DNA of 64,000 bases, taken from positions 22,090-86,089 of IMG/VR virus record IMGVR_UViG_3300042260_000483. One strand, 5' to 3'. Position 1 is the stretch's first letter; each line of letters starts with the position of its first letter. Both the position numbers and the translations under genes were made by a program. This DNA comes from a virus. This document shows, one piece after another, positions 1 through 7,656 of this stretch. The notes below the pieces were generated by a model that was not told the DNA's origin, made no database searches, and saw nothing but the letters and a program-made list of their open reading frames with translations.

Positions 1-219
1 CGCAGGTTGTAATGAGTGTCCACATTCATGTAAAAGAGCAAATAACCCGTTATTGGTTAAATCGTAATTGTGATGAATATTAATCACACGAGTAAAGTGT
101 CCCATAAAACAAGTAGATTGCGATAATTGAACCTCAATACCTTTTCTGATTTTGATGTAATCCACAACTTTCTGAAATTGTTTTGGAAACTTACGATTTT
201 TGAATTTGTATCTGCTCAT
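1..219 (-). CDS. HExxH metallopeptidase-like protein, cut by the left window edge
   Basis: Only the first 73 codons lie in the window; the frame stays open to base 1. The visible part ends in a helix with H64-E65-C-G-H68, the HExxH zinc site of metallopeptidases, preceded by a His-rich segment (H41, H49, H50). The ATG at 219 was chosen because it follows promoter 241-272 and a leader ending in AAGATATG, as in other genes here. The third zinc ligand would lie beyond the edge, so the exact family is unknown. It could be a SprT-like or other small zinc protease. The HExxH is seen; protease activity is inferred. Confidence 0.7.
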   Translation of the reverse strand, partial: MSRYKFKNRKFPKQFQKVVDYIKIRKGIEVQLSQSTCFMGHFTRVINIHHNYDLTNNGLFALLHECGHSLQPA

Positions 220-240
220 ATCTTATCTTTTATTACATAG

Positions 241-272
241 CAAATATACGAAATGTTTTTCATTTTTCCTAA
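241..272 (-). promoter_or_regulatory. Bacteroidota-type promoter for the left-edge gene
   Basis: The -7 box TATATTTG (248-241) has TTAG at 272-269, 20 nt upstream, in place of TTTG. The leader ATGTAATAAAAGATA resembles the shared AGAGATA leader seen at other promoters. The -33 box overlaps the stop codon of the preceding gene. Confidence 0.65.
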
Positions 273-514
273 TTATTTGCAATATATTTTCCTCTTAAAT
301 CGTTTAATCTTTTTTGCATACTACTATCATAGGTATCAACTCCATTACGCCAGAGTGAATATATAAATTCATAATCGGCTATGGAGATATCACTGCGAAA
401 TCCTATTATAAAATTAGGGTCTGTATTTTGCATTGATTTCCAATACCATTCCATAAACTTTATAAGGAATTCCTTGTGTTGATCTTTAAATGTATTATAT
501 TCAATATTACTCAT
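269..514 (-). CDS. Hypothetical protein, 81 aa
   Basis: Not recognised. A soluble protein rich in aromatic residues (several Trp, Tyr and Phe in the first 35 residues), with no signal peptide, membrane segment or Cys pairs. ATG start at 514. It lies downstream of the terminator at 521-557 and has no promoter of its own that I can see, so it probably depends on read-through from the CobS-like gene. The gene is accepted for its orientation, its fit between neighbours and the lack of a competing frame. Confidence 0.6.
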   Translation of the reverse strand: MSNIEYNTFKDQHKEFLIKFMEWYWKSMQNTDPNFIIGFRSDISIADYEFIYSLWRNGVDTYDSSMQKRLNDLRGKYIANN

Positions 515-520
515 TGCGGA

Positions 521-557
521 TTGATTAAAAAAGGGATAAGATTGACTCCCATCCCTT
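521..557 (-). terminator. Intrinsic terminator after the CobS-like gene
   Basis: On the minus strand, AAGGGAT and ATCCCTT form a 7-bp stem around a 13-nt loop, followed directly by a T run. It begins about 20 nt after the stop codon at 579. Confidence 0.75.
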
Positions 558-578
558 AATTTAGATAAACATTAAACA

Positions 579-1790
579 TTAAAACATTGGAATTTCATCA
601 ACTTCTTCTTCTTTTTGTTCTGTGAAGAGTTTTTCATTTGATTCATCTTTCACATACTTTTGAACTAATTGTTTTACATAAGTTCGTTCTGAATCTACAC
701 CACCATCATTTGAGAAGAATGGGAAGATTGAAATCTCAGCAGCTTCGAACAAATCAAACCCATCGTAAATCAACCCAGCCATTTCAACACTAGCACGAGT
801 CGATACCATTGCGGTAACCTTACCAGAATCACTTAGTGATTGAACTCGTGTGTGATGTGCAATCTCAGCAATTGCTCGTAGATTATCTTCAGAAACTTCT
901 GGAAACATATAGGTTAATAATCCTAATTCTTGTTCATCGTTTAGAACATCCATTTCAATGGTTACGAAACGGTCTAAGATTGCTCGGTCCATAACTCGAG
1001 TTGATGTATATTCATTACCTATGTTAGCAGTTGCGATGAATGTAACACCTTCTGCAACCTTAACAATTGGTGAACCATCTGCCTCATCTAAACGTAGGTA
1101 ACGTTGACCACCATCTAAAACGGTCATTAAGATATTCCAAGCATCAGGGTGAGCACGGCTCATCTCATCTAATAAGATAACTGCGTTTGGGGTTTTGATT
1201 GCCGAAACGAATGCTGATTGAGAGAAGAACGTTCCCTTATTTTTATCGAAGTGAGTGTTACCGATTAAAGTAGCACGAGGGTCTTGTGTTGCTCCTAAGT
1301 TGAAGTAGAAATCAGGTCTATCTAATGCCTTAACCAACGCTTTTGCAGCCATTGTTTTACCACAACCAGCAGGACCAGTCATCATAATGTTTTTAGCACG
1401 AACTGCTGAACGAATTAAGTATTTCCACTTAAGGTCGGTCATTACCATCTCGCGAGGTTTTAATGATACCGAACTATTGTGGATGAAATCCTTAACAGCA
1501 GAGTGGTCTAAATTATTTTCCATTTGAACCTTACCATTATCCGTATCCATCGGAGCTACTAAATTATTATACACATCCATACTAACTTTTCGGAAGGTCT
1601 TTTTACCATTTTTATTTACATAAGCTTGAACAGCTTTACCTTCATTGAAGGCATCTTTACGAGTCATAGTTGTTGCACCTAAAGTTCCAACTTTATTACC
1701 TTTGGTATCAATTAACTTAAATGAATTACCAAACGCTTCTACTTTGTAAACCTCATTAGCAACCAATCCTAAATTTAAATCCTTTTTCAT
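579..1790 (-). CDS. cobS: CobS/MoxR-like AAA+ ATPase
   Basis: A 403-aa AAA+ ATPase. Walker A is GPAGCGKT (139-146) and Walker B is ILLDE (about 205-209), followed by the SRAHPDAWN segment typical of MoxR/CobS/NorQ proteins and a sensor-1 region with ATAN. The first 100 residues form a separate domain I do not recognise. CobS-like ATPases are widespread in T4-type cyanophages and related marine myophages, where their role is unsettled; in bacteria such ATPases remodel complexes together with a VWA partner. That partner is probably the neighbouring 700-aa protein. It has its own promoter (1838-1869) and terminator (521-557), so it is a single-gene unit. The ATPase call is firm; the target is unknown. 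Confidence 0.88.
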   Translation of the reverse strand: MKKDLNLGLVANEVYKVEAFGNSFKLIDTKGNKVGTLGATTMTRKDAFNEGKAVQAYVNKNGKKTFRKVSMDVYNNLVAPMDTDNGKVQMENNLDHSAVKDFIHNSSVSLKPREMVMTDLKWKYLIRSAVRAKNIMMTGPAGCGKTMAAKALVKALDRPDFYFNLGATQDPRATLIGNTHFDKNKGTFFSQSAFVSAIKTPNAVILLDEMSRAHPDAWNILMTVLDGGQRYLRLDEADGSPIVKVAEGVTFIATANIGNEYTSTRVMDRAILDRFVTIEMDVLNDEQELGLLTYMFPEVSEDNLRAIAEIAHHTRVQSLSDSGKVTAMVSTRASVEMAGLIYDGFDLFEAAEISIFPFFSNDGGVDSERTYVKQLVQKYVKDESNEKLFTEQKEEEVDEIPMF

Positions 1791-1837
1791 AATGTTTTAT
1801 TGTTTATATGTTATAATGTTTATCTCTTATTACTTAG

Positions 1838-1869
1838 CTAATATACGAATAATTGCTGAATTATCCAAA
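1838..1869 (-). promoter_or_regulatory. TTTG-N20-TATATTAG promoter for the CobS-like gene
   Basis: -33 TTTG at 1869-1866, a 20-nt spacer and -7 TATATTAG at 1845-1838. The leader continues GCTAAGTAATAAGAGATA, a member of the conserved-leader class; the ATG is about 40 nt downstream of the AGAGATA box. Confidence 0.85.
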
Positions 1870-1889
1870 TTATTTTTCACTTTTTTTCA

Positions 1890-1955
1890 TTAATATCCCA
1901 ACATTTTTAAAACCCGAAATCCCAACATCATTAAATCAAAAATCATATATTTCAT
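1890..1955 (-). CDS. Possible 21-aa leader peptide or small protein
   Basis: The ORF begins at the ATG directly after AGAGAT in the leader of promoter 1975-2006, the same arrangement that starts the 45-aa gene at 4414 and the HExxH gene at 19756. It encodes a short hydrophobic, Met-rich peptide (MKYMIFDLMMLGF...). It lies in the 301-base gap between the CobT-like and CobS-like genes, which otherwise holds only two promoters and a terminator. It may be translated, or it may only mark a decayed gene behind a working promoter. Low confidence in a protein product. Confidence 0.35.
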   Translation of the reverse strand: MKYMIFDLMMLGFRVLKMLGY

Positions 1956-1974
1956 ATCTCTCATTCTTATAAAG

Positions 1975-2006
1975 CTAATATAGGGCTTTTTTCCGAATTA
2001 TCCAAA
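1975..2006 (-). promoter_or_regulatory. TTTG-N20-TATATTAG promoter
   Basis: TTTG at 2006-2003 and TATATTAG at 1982-1975 with a 20-nt spacer, followed by GCTTTATAAGAATG and AGAGATATG. It sits just past the terminator of the CobT-like gene and would transcribe the 21-codon ORF and then the CobS-like gene in tandem with promoter 1838-1869. Confidence 0.82.
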
Positions 2007-2033
2007 CAATTAATCAATTATTTTTCACTTTTT

Positions 2034-2070
2034 TTAAAAAAAAATAACTCATTGGAAACCAATGAGTTAT
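2034..2070 (-). terminator. Strong intrinsic terminator after the CobT-like gene
   Basis: A perfect 12-bp stem (2044-2055 with 2059-2070), a 3-nt loop, then a run of nine T on the minus strand. It follows the stop codon at 2092. Confidence 0.92.
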
Positions 2071-2091
2071 AAGTTATTGAGTATCAATTCC

Positions 2092-4194
2092 TTATTTTGA
2101 AAGGAATAGTTCGTTCATTGTTTTAGTAATCTGTGCCACGTTGGTTACATCAATTGATTTAGCACCATTGCCATACATTTTACGGAAACCTCTAGATGGT
2201 TCGGTTGTATATCCACCTTCTGCTACAAAGTATGAAAGAGTTTTAATCCCAAGTCCTTCGATTTGTTTGATGGTTTTTGCAGTATGGTTAAACGCAGCCT
2301 CACCTTGATAAACAAACCCAACTCCTTCGAAATAAGGTTCACCATCTGAAACGTTTAAGAAGTAAGAATCAAAATCATTTCCAGCAGAGATGAATTTGTT
2401 AATGATTGCTTCAAAACATAATCCTTCAGGAGTAGTTCCACCAGGAGTTACACAAGTGAAAACCTCTTTAGCTTTTGAAATCTTATCAACTCGAGAATCA
2501 TACGCCATAACGATGTAAGGAACTGAATTTGAATTGGTAGTTCTGATTGAAACCTGAACTGAAAGGTTTTGAATCATATCAACTGCTTTACACAATGCCA
2601 TTGTATTAACAACCGTTTGTCTCCATTTTTCACCACTCATTGAACCAGATGCATCTAATGAAATATGTAAATTGGCTTTCTTATATGAATCAGTTTCGAA
2701 GATACTAAAGACGTTTTCGTTACCGAATCCTAATGATGAAATTAAACGTTTATCAATTTTACCAACTCTTTGTCTGTTATAGACAGTGGTACGAGATTCA
2801 CTTCGTACCTGAAGTTTCTTTCCTAAGATAGTTCCAATTTGAATACCCTTAGCAACTTCAGATTCGTATTGTCTACGGGCTTCTTTAGTTTGCCAATCGA
2901 TGTATGTTAATGGGAAAATATCGGAGTTTAAAAGTGTTTTAGTCAATTTATTAACAACTACACAGCCAATACCTTTCTGATATCTACCATTTGGATTTTG
3001 AACTTCATTACCAACGTTCTTAATTTCAGAACCAGATTCTTCAATTGCTTCTAATGATTTTTCTTCGTTCTTAGTGATTGTTTTTTTAGTAACATCACCA
3101 TTCATAAACTTTCGTTGGTTTTGAATTTTCTTTTTAAGTAAATCCTTTTGTTTAGTAGAGAGGTCAGATGTGTTACTACCTTTGGTATTTGAGTTAGTTT
3201 CTTTACCACCCATAGTTGGTGCATCACCTGCATCCATTGAAGAACCACCACCATCATTTTCATCAGAATCACCACTCATTTCAGAAGAGCCATTTCCGTT
3301 TGAATCAGCCGGAGAATCTTCATTATCTTCGTTTGATTCACCACCACCATTTTGTGATTCAGTTGAGTCATCATCACCTTCTCCACTTCCATCACCTTCA
3401 CCTTCACCTTCATTTTCATTTTCATCTTGTTGTGGAATCGGTGTTAAATTATTTAACATCACATTGAATACATCTAAAGCAACATCAAACGTATCTTGTG
3501 AAGATTTTAATCGGTCAATCTTACCCAACCCAATTAATTTATAAATCTCACGTAATCCTTTTAATTTTGAAAGGTCAGTATTTTTGTTGTGAAGGTTGAT
3601 AATTCGAAACATATAAGATTCGATTGTTTCTTCAGTATATTCATCGGATAATAAACCTTTATCAATAATCGGGTCATTGAAGTATTTATCATACATAGAA
3701 CGATAATACTCACGATAGCCAGGAGCTGAATTAAATACGAAGTTATCAATTCGTCTATCTTCAACATAATTCCAAACATCTTTGATGATTGAGATTGGGT
3801 TCATAATACCCATTTTGATTGATTTTTCAGTAACCGAATTGGGAACTAAATTGTAAATATTACCTAATAATTTGAAATCAGAAAGTTTAATGTGAGAACC
3901 TTCGTGAAGTGCCAATCCTACTGCAACATCAAAATCTTTCGGTTCGATTACATTAGCACCGATAACCACTGTCTTACCATCGGTGTAAGAATTTCCGCGG
4001 GAGTTAAATCTAACAGGAATTTGTTGGTTAGTTACGATATTTACGAAGTTAGAAATAGCACGTTGAACACCAGACATTTTATAAAGGTCATGTGTTTTAC
4101 GTTCTGTTTCATTAAAATTGTTTGAAATGATATCGTCATCTTCCCAATCTTGTAACCAGTAAGAGGAATGTGATTTGTTTGAATATTGTTTCAT
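2092..4194 (-). CDS. cobT: CobT-like protein: HExxH metallopeptidase-like domain plus VWA domain
   Basis: A 700-aa protein. The N-terminal part carries H97-E98-G-S-H101, an HExxH zinc site. A long acidic, Gly/Ser/Asn-rich linker spans about residues 255-345. The C-terminal third is a von Willebrand A domain with the MIDAS motif DASGS near residue 513. This layout (metallopeptidase-like region, acidic linker, VWA) matches the CobT or VWA-metallopeptidase proteins that pair with CobS/MoxR ATPases, and the ATPase is the next gene. In T4-like marine phages the pair is common and its target unknown. Start at ATG 4194, reached from promoter 4234-4265. The overlapping plus-strand frames at 3170-3544 arise from the acidic repeats and are rejected. 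Confidence 0.85.
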   Translation of the reverse strand: MKQYSNKSHSSYWLQDWEDDDIISNNFNETERKTHDLYKMSGVQRAISNFVNIVTNQQIPVRFNSRGNSYTDGKTVVIGANVIEPKDFDVAVGLALHEGSHIKLSDFKLLGNIYNLVPNSVTEKSIKMGIMNPISIIKDVWNYVEDRRIDNFVFNSAPGYREYYRSMYDKYFNDPIIDKGLLSDEYTEETIESYMFRIINLHNKNTDLSKLKGLREIYKLIGLGKIDRLKSSQDTFDVALDVFNVMLNNLTPIPQQDENENEGEGEGDGSGEGDDDSTESQNGGGESNEDNEDSPADSNGNGSSEMSGDSDENDGGGSSMDAGDAPTMGGKETNSNTKGSNTSDLSTKQKDLLKKKIQNQRKFMNGDVTKKTITKNEEKSLEAIEESGSEIKNVGNEVQNPNGRYQKGIGCVVVNKLTKTLLNSDIFPLTYIDWQTKEARRQYESEVAKGIQIGTILGKKLQVRSESRTTVYNRQRVGKIDKRLISSLGFGNENVFSIFETDSYKKANLHISLDASGSMSGEKWRQTVVNTMALCKAVDMIQNLSVQVSIRTTNSNSVPYIVMAYDSRVDKISKAKEVFTCVTPGGTTPEGLCFEAIINKFISAGNDFDSYFLNVSDGEPYFEGVGFVYQGEAAFNHTAKTIKQIEGLGIKTLSYFVAEGGYTTEPSRGFRKMYGNGAKSIDVTNVAQITKTMNELFLSK

Positions 4195-4233
4195 ATGTTT
4201 AAGTTTTAAATGTTATCTCTCAATCTTATACAG

Positions 4234-4265
4234 CTAATATACGACATTTTTCTGATATATCCAAA
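4234..4265 (-). promoter_or_regulatory. TTTG-N20-TATATTAG promoter for the CobT-like gene
   Basis: TTTG at 4265-4262, a 20-nt spacer, TATATTAG at 4241-4234, then GCTGTATAAGATTG and AGAGATA. Member of the conserved-leader class. Confidence 0.85.
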
Positions 4266-4276
4266 TATTTTACCCA

Positions 4277-4414
4277 TTATTTTGAATAAAATTTATCAAT
4301 TTCTGCTTCAGCTTTTTTTAATACTTTTTTAGATTCTGATTTTTTACCACTAAAAAGTAGTTCCATAGATTGGATTAATAATTGTCTGTGCTTAGGGAGG
4401 GTTTGTTTTTTCAT
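4277..4414 (-). CDS. Small basic protein, 45 aa
   Basis: The ORF opens with the ATG directly after AAGAGAT in the leader of promoter 4435-4466 and ends with TAA just before the next promoter. The protein is Lys-rich and helical (starts MKKQTLPKHRQLL, ends EAEIDKFYSK). It has no membrane segment or Cys. It is not recognised. Its position as the only gene between two strong promoters, with an exact leader-to-ATG fit, argues that it is real. It could be a small early regulator or host-takeover protein; that role is only inference. Confidence 0.7.
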   Translation of the reverse strand: MKKQTLPKHRQLLIQSMELLFSGKKSESKKVLKKAEAEIDKFYSK

Positions 4415-4434
4415 ATCTCTTATTGTTTATATAG

Positions 4435-4466
4435 CTAATATAGACATAATAATTGATATTACCAAA
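4435..4466 (-). promoter_or_regulatory. TTTG-N20-TATATTAG promoter for the 45-aa gene
   Basis: TTTG at 4466-4463, a 20-nt spacer, TATATTAG at 4442-4435, then GCTATATAAACAATA and AGAGATATG. The start codon follows the AGAGAT box directly. Confidence 0.85.
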
Positions 4467-4470
4467 TATT

Positions 4471-5793
4471 TTAGTATAAAGTTTTGAAGTTTTTTTCGTT
4501 TGGATTTTTTAGTTTTTGTCTGATACGTTCATCTGATAAATTGAAGTATTTGGCTGCATCCTTAATTGATTGAAACTCAATACCTTCGCAAGAAATCGTT
4601 GGTAAATCTAAACGTATATTATTTTCCCACATAGATTTCATATCGGTATAACTAATATTTGTAATATCTACCCTTTTCCAATGTCTGTATTGTGGGTTAT
4701 TCGATTCTATTCGATTCCTAGCCATGGTTTCGGTGAAATCCCCACCTATCAAATCCGATATTTGTTTTGGATTTTCAAATGGAATACCATCGACTTCATA
4801 TTTTATATGCGGGTTCGTTTCTTCACCAATAATTTGCCAATCTTTGTATTTGGATTTGGTTGATTTACATCTACGTTCAACTTCGGTTGCAACCAATTCA
4901 TTCGGATTAATTGATATTGCTGCTTCTCTAAAAGAACGATATTGAATTCCATCAATTGAACAAATAAAATTATCCCCATTGGTAATCAGTTCCGTTGCTA
5001 TATCGGGGTTTCCTTTGACAAAAATTAAAATGTTTTGGTGTATAGATGCGGTTTTTCTGTTTCTATCAAAATATGTTTTGGCAACTCTACTTGCTTGATG
5101 CTGAGAGTTCATTAATATCATATCATTGTAAAAGGATAATCCCATTTTTTCACACATCTGAATAACTGATGGAACGAATCCTTTGTATTTACCAATTTTA
5201 TAATCACCGGTTTTAGATTGTTCTCTAATTTCAGATACAACTATACCCATAAATCGATTGGATTTGAGTTTAGAAACAGATTTTGTTAATATAGATTCCA
5301 ATGATGCTAAAAACGTATCATAATCCATGTTTGATATATCATTTGGATTATCTGAATAGATTTCTAAATCGTGGTATGGAGGACAGGTGAATACAAAATC
5401 AAATTCATCATTAAGTGTATCCAATGTATCATCACTATTTCCTACAATCCAATTTGGTTTGGATGATTGTAATTGATTTGCTTGTATTTGGGTTTCGGAT
5501 ATATCAATACCGGTATAATTAAATCCTAATTCTTCGGCAACAATACCTCTAACCGAACCTCCTGCGAATGGGTCTAATATTTTACCATCTTTCGGACAAA
5601 ACCAATCATACATCAATTCACATAAGAATGGATCAAAAACCGATACGTTTGTTTCGGATTCCCAAAATATAGTTTTAGATTGAGTTTCTTCTCTACCAAG
5701 TTCAGATTGGATTTGATGAGTTTGTAACCACCAATTTTTTCTATCTTTCCATTCCTTAGTACGAGTATCCAATATGGAAAATGGATAAATCAT
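4471..5793 (-). CDS. DNA methyltransferase with three C-terminal homing-type DNA-binding repeats
   Basis: A 440-aa protein. The methyltransferase part has a SAM-binding DPFAGGS motif (74-80) and a catalytic TCPPY motif (136-140), order as in N6-adenine or N4-cytosine enzymes. The last 165 residues hold three repeats of about 40 aa (277-319, 333-372, 400-440), each with a short beta part (I/V-DGI or CEGI) and then a helix-turn-helix. They resemble the IENR1/NUMOD repeats normally found on HNH and GIY-YIG homing endonucleases. The fusion suggests the repeats target the methylase to a site. The start overlaps the 57-aa gene by 4 nt (ATGA). DNA methylation is well supported; the modified base and site are not visible. 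Confidence 0.8.
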   Translation of the reverse strand: MIYPFSILDTRTKEWKDRKNWWLQTHQIQSELGREETQSKTIFWESETNVSVFDPFLCELMYDWFCPKDGKILDPFAGGSVRGIVAEELGFNYTGIDISETQIQANQLQSSKPNWIVGNSDDTLDTLNDEFDFVFTCPPYHDLEIYSDNPNDISNMDYDTFLASLESILTKSVSKLKSNRFMGIVVSEIREQSKTGDYKIGKYKGFVPSVIQMCEKMGLSFYNDMILMNSQHQASRVAKTYFDRNRKTASIHQNILIFVKGNPDIATELITNGDNFICSIDGIQYRSFREAAISINPNELVATEVERRCKSTKSKYKDWQIIGEETNPHIKYEVDGIPFENPKQISDLIGGDFTETMARNRIESNNPQYRHWKRVDITNISYTDMKSMWENNIRLDLPTISCEGIEFQSIKDAAKYFNLSDERIRQKLKNPNEKNFKTLY

Positions 5794-5963
5794 TTAGATT
5801 TGTTTAGGATGTATTCTTCTATTTTTTCATCTATATAATCAATGGCTTCAGATGAACCATCGAACCCTTCGTATTTAGCATAATATTTGATATGATCTGG
5901 ATTAGTTTCTAATTCTCTTTTCAAATCTTCGATATTCGCTAAATGCTTTACAATATATGTCAT
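5790..5963 (-). CDS. Hypothetical acidic protein, 57 aa
   Basis: Reads MTYIVKHLANIEDL... and ends in a helical acidic tail (DYIDEKIEEYI). Start at ATG 5963; the stop TGA shares four bases with the ATG of the methyltransferase, the usual sign of translational coupling. It is not recognised. No Cys pairs, signal peptide or membrane segment. Given the coupling it may assist or regulate the methylase, but nothing in the sequence shows that. Confidence 0.7.
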   Translation of the reverse strand: MTYIVKHLANIEDLKRELETNPDHIKYYAKYEGFDGSSEAIDYIDEKIEEYILNKSK

Positions 5964-5964
5964 G

Positions 5965-6354
5965 TTAATTTTTTAAATCATCGGGAGTATCACGATAAAT
6001 TCGGTATGAATCTTCATCGAAGTGTTCGGTGCTTACTTCAAATATAGTAGAATTGGATTCTAATGCAGTTAGTTGATGTGGCAATCCTCTTTCAATTAAA
6101 ACAGATTCACCAACTCCAATTACTTTAGATTGTAGTTTAGCATCTTCAACATCAATCCAATCAAATTTGAATGAACCTTGTTGAACAAACCAACTTTCTT
6201 TTTTCTTTAAATGATAATGCATTGAGAACTTATCACCTTCGTTATTAAATACCAATAATTTACCACAATATTCGGCATCATTATGTATCCATAACTCATA
6301 ACCCCACTTCTTTTCTACTTTCTTTGGTAATCGTATATCTACGTTAATCTTCAT
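5965..6354 (-). CDS. Cupin-fold protein, mannose-6-phosphate-isomerase-like
   Basis: A 129-aa single cupin domain. Cupin box 1 is FSMHYHLKKKESWFV with the HxH...E metal ligands; box 2 is around ERGLPHQL, giving the last His. This type II cupin resembles the C-terminal domain of mannose-6-phosphate isomerase/GDP-mannose pyrophosphorylase and WxcM-like sugar enzymes, so a role in nucleotide-sugar or cell-surface sugar chemistry is plausible. I chose ATG 6354 (MKINVDIRLP) over the ATG at 6369 because it gives a normal amphipathic start; both overlap the end of the 53-aa gene. The fold is well supported, the substrate unknown. Confidence 0.78.
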   Translation of the reverse strand: MKINVDIRLPKKVEKKWGYELWIHNDAEYCGKLLVFNNEGDKFSMHYHLKKKESWFVQQGSFKFDWIDVEDAKLQSKVIGVGESVLIERGLPHQLTALESNSTIFEVSTEHFDEDSYRIYRDTPDDLKN

Positions 6355-6505
6355 AATCCATAAAACCATTATCTGCTCTATCTAATTCATTATAGATTTT
6401 ATCTAAAGCATCTATCATTTTTTTTACTATCTGCCAGTTTTGTTCTTCGTGTGCATCCTCTAATAAATTACAGATTCTGCCGATTTCTTCAGTTAAGTTT
6501 GTCAT
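6344..6505 (-). CDS. Hypothetical helical acidic protein, 53 aa
   Basis: Starts MTNLTEEIGRICNLL and ends FMDYEDstop. It is almost entirely helical and acidic, with one Cys. It overlaps the cupin gene start by about 11 nt in a different frame, which suggests coupled translation. It is not recognised and has no motif that suggests a function. It is called a gene because it fills the gap cleanly in the same direction as its neighbours. Confidence 0.6.
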   Translation of the reverse strand: MTNLTEEIGRICNLLEDAHEEQNWQIVKKMIDALDKIYNELDRADNGFMDYED

Positions 6506-6538
6506 ATATTCAATATAATCCTCGTTAGTTTAATATGA

Positions 6539-7462
6539 TTAAATATACTTAATTTTATTTTTAATGTTTTTTTTCTCTAAAAAATCAATTATTGATTTTC
6601 CAATATACTGATGTTGTATTAAAGTTGGATGAGCATTTTGTGTGTTTGGGAATTCATCAAGAATTCTTTTATACTGAAACGTAGATTCCCACTCTGAATA
6701 TTTTGAATACGATTTGTCATCATATCCAATTAATGGAATAACTCTTTCTAAAAAATACTCATTTTTAAATAACGATTCTCTAGCCATATTATCCCAAGAA
6801 TCAATAAAAAATACAGATACACCATCGGATTCCAACTTCTTAAAGTAAGTATCAAACAAATATTCTAAATGTATTTTTGTTTTTGAAATTTCAATGCATT
6901 TAACCGAATCAATTAATTCATCAATCGGTAATTCAAAATCAACATTGTATTTAATGGAAAATTGAGTTTTTAAGTGTTGTTGATATTCTGTTAAATTACC
7001 ATAATACATTTGATTGATAATTTGATAAATTACATCGAATGTAATTGGCCAGGATTTATCATACTTAGCACTAACTTCACATATATTACATTTGCAATTG
7101 AAATTACTAGAATCTTCTTCAAAACATATATCATTTCGATTGAATGCTGAAAATTGATATATGAGGATTTCGGGTTTGTTGATTGAATTAAATACAGAAT
7201 TTAATTTTACCATTAAACTACGAAATGATCCACCATTCTGATGATCAATTGATAAATTTGATTTGAAATGTTTAGTTACCAGATAGGGGAATCGGTTAGT
7301 TTCTCTAAACAAAATAGATTCCGAATCTTCAATTGGCTGGATTTCTTGCCAAGTTGATTTTAGATTACGTTGCGTTATCCATTTTTGATTAGATGAATAC
7401 AATTCTAACCCTTCACCCCAAGTAAAGGAATCACCGAAAAAAGCAATATTCCTATACCTCAT
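6539..7462 (-). CDS. SGNH/GDSL-hydrolase-like protein
   Basis: A 307-aa cytoplasmic protein with block I FFGDSFTWGEG near the N-terminus (nucleophile Ser) and a C-terminal NAHPT segment matching block V, where the His is kept and the usual Asp is replaced. A CNCKCNIC cluster near residues 120-130 could bind metal. SGNH proteins remove acyl groups from sugars and lipids; phage relatives often sit in sugar-modification loci. This is one of five such proteins in the window (others at 11715, 22144, 22682 and 36490), so the phage invests heavily in this fold. The substrate is unknown, and some copies may be non-catalytic. Confidence 0.65.
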   Translation of the reverse strand: MRYRNIAFFGDSFTWGEGLELYSSNQKWITQRNLKSTWQEIQPIEDSESILFRETNRFPYLVTKHFKSNLSIDHQNGGSFRSLMVKLNSVFNSINKPEILIYQFSAFNRNDICFEEDSSNFNCKCNICEVSAKYDKSWPITFDVIYQIINQMYYGNLTEYQQHLKTQFSIKYNVDFELPIDELIDSVKCIEISKTKIHLEYLFDTYFKKLESDGVSVFFIDSWDNMARESLFKNEYFLERVIPLIGYDDKSYSKYSEWESTFQYKRILDEFPNTQNAHPTLIQHQYIGKSIIDFLEKKNIKNKIKYI

Positions 7463-7477
7463 AACTAATTTTTATTA

Positions 7478-7624
7478 TTATCTACCTTGACCTCTATAAG
7501 CCTTTTTGTAGTTTTTACTATGTTTGTGAACCGATGTTTTAGTTTTAGCGTGAACACCTGGTCTTGATACTTGTTTTGTTTTGTGTGTAGTTGAGGTAGT
7601 TGCACCACCTTTAGCTTTTGCCAT
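7478..7624 (-). CDS. Small highly basic phage protein, 48 aa
   Basis: Starts MAKAKGGATTSTTHKTKQ and ends KNYKKAYRGQGR. It is extremely Lys/Arg/His-rich with no acidic residues. Small proteins with a similar SKNYKKxYRGQGR tail are, as I recall, common in Bacteroidota phages, including crAss-like phages; their function is not established. Nucleic-acid binding or packaging with the genome are natural guesses from the charge. Start at ATG 7624; stop at 7478, just before the SGNH gene. A ribosomal-protein-like role is also possible. Confidence 0.75.
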   Translation of the reverse strand: MAKAKGGATTSTTHKTKQVSRPGVHAKTKTSVHKHSKNYKKAYRGQGR

Positions 7625-7656
7625 TTAACGTAACTCTCATCGAGTCTCCTGATTGA

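Noticed and set aside
3170-3544. Plus-strand open frames (also 3216-3467) opposite the CobT-like gene
   Set aside because: They mirror the acidic Asp/Glu/Gly/Ser linker of the real gene and give low-complexity Ser/Pro or His/Leu peptides with no start context or promoter.
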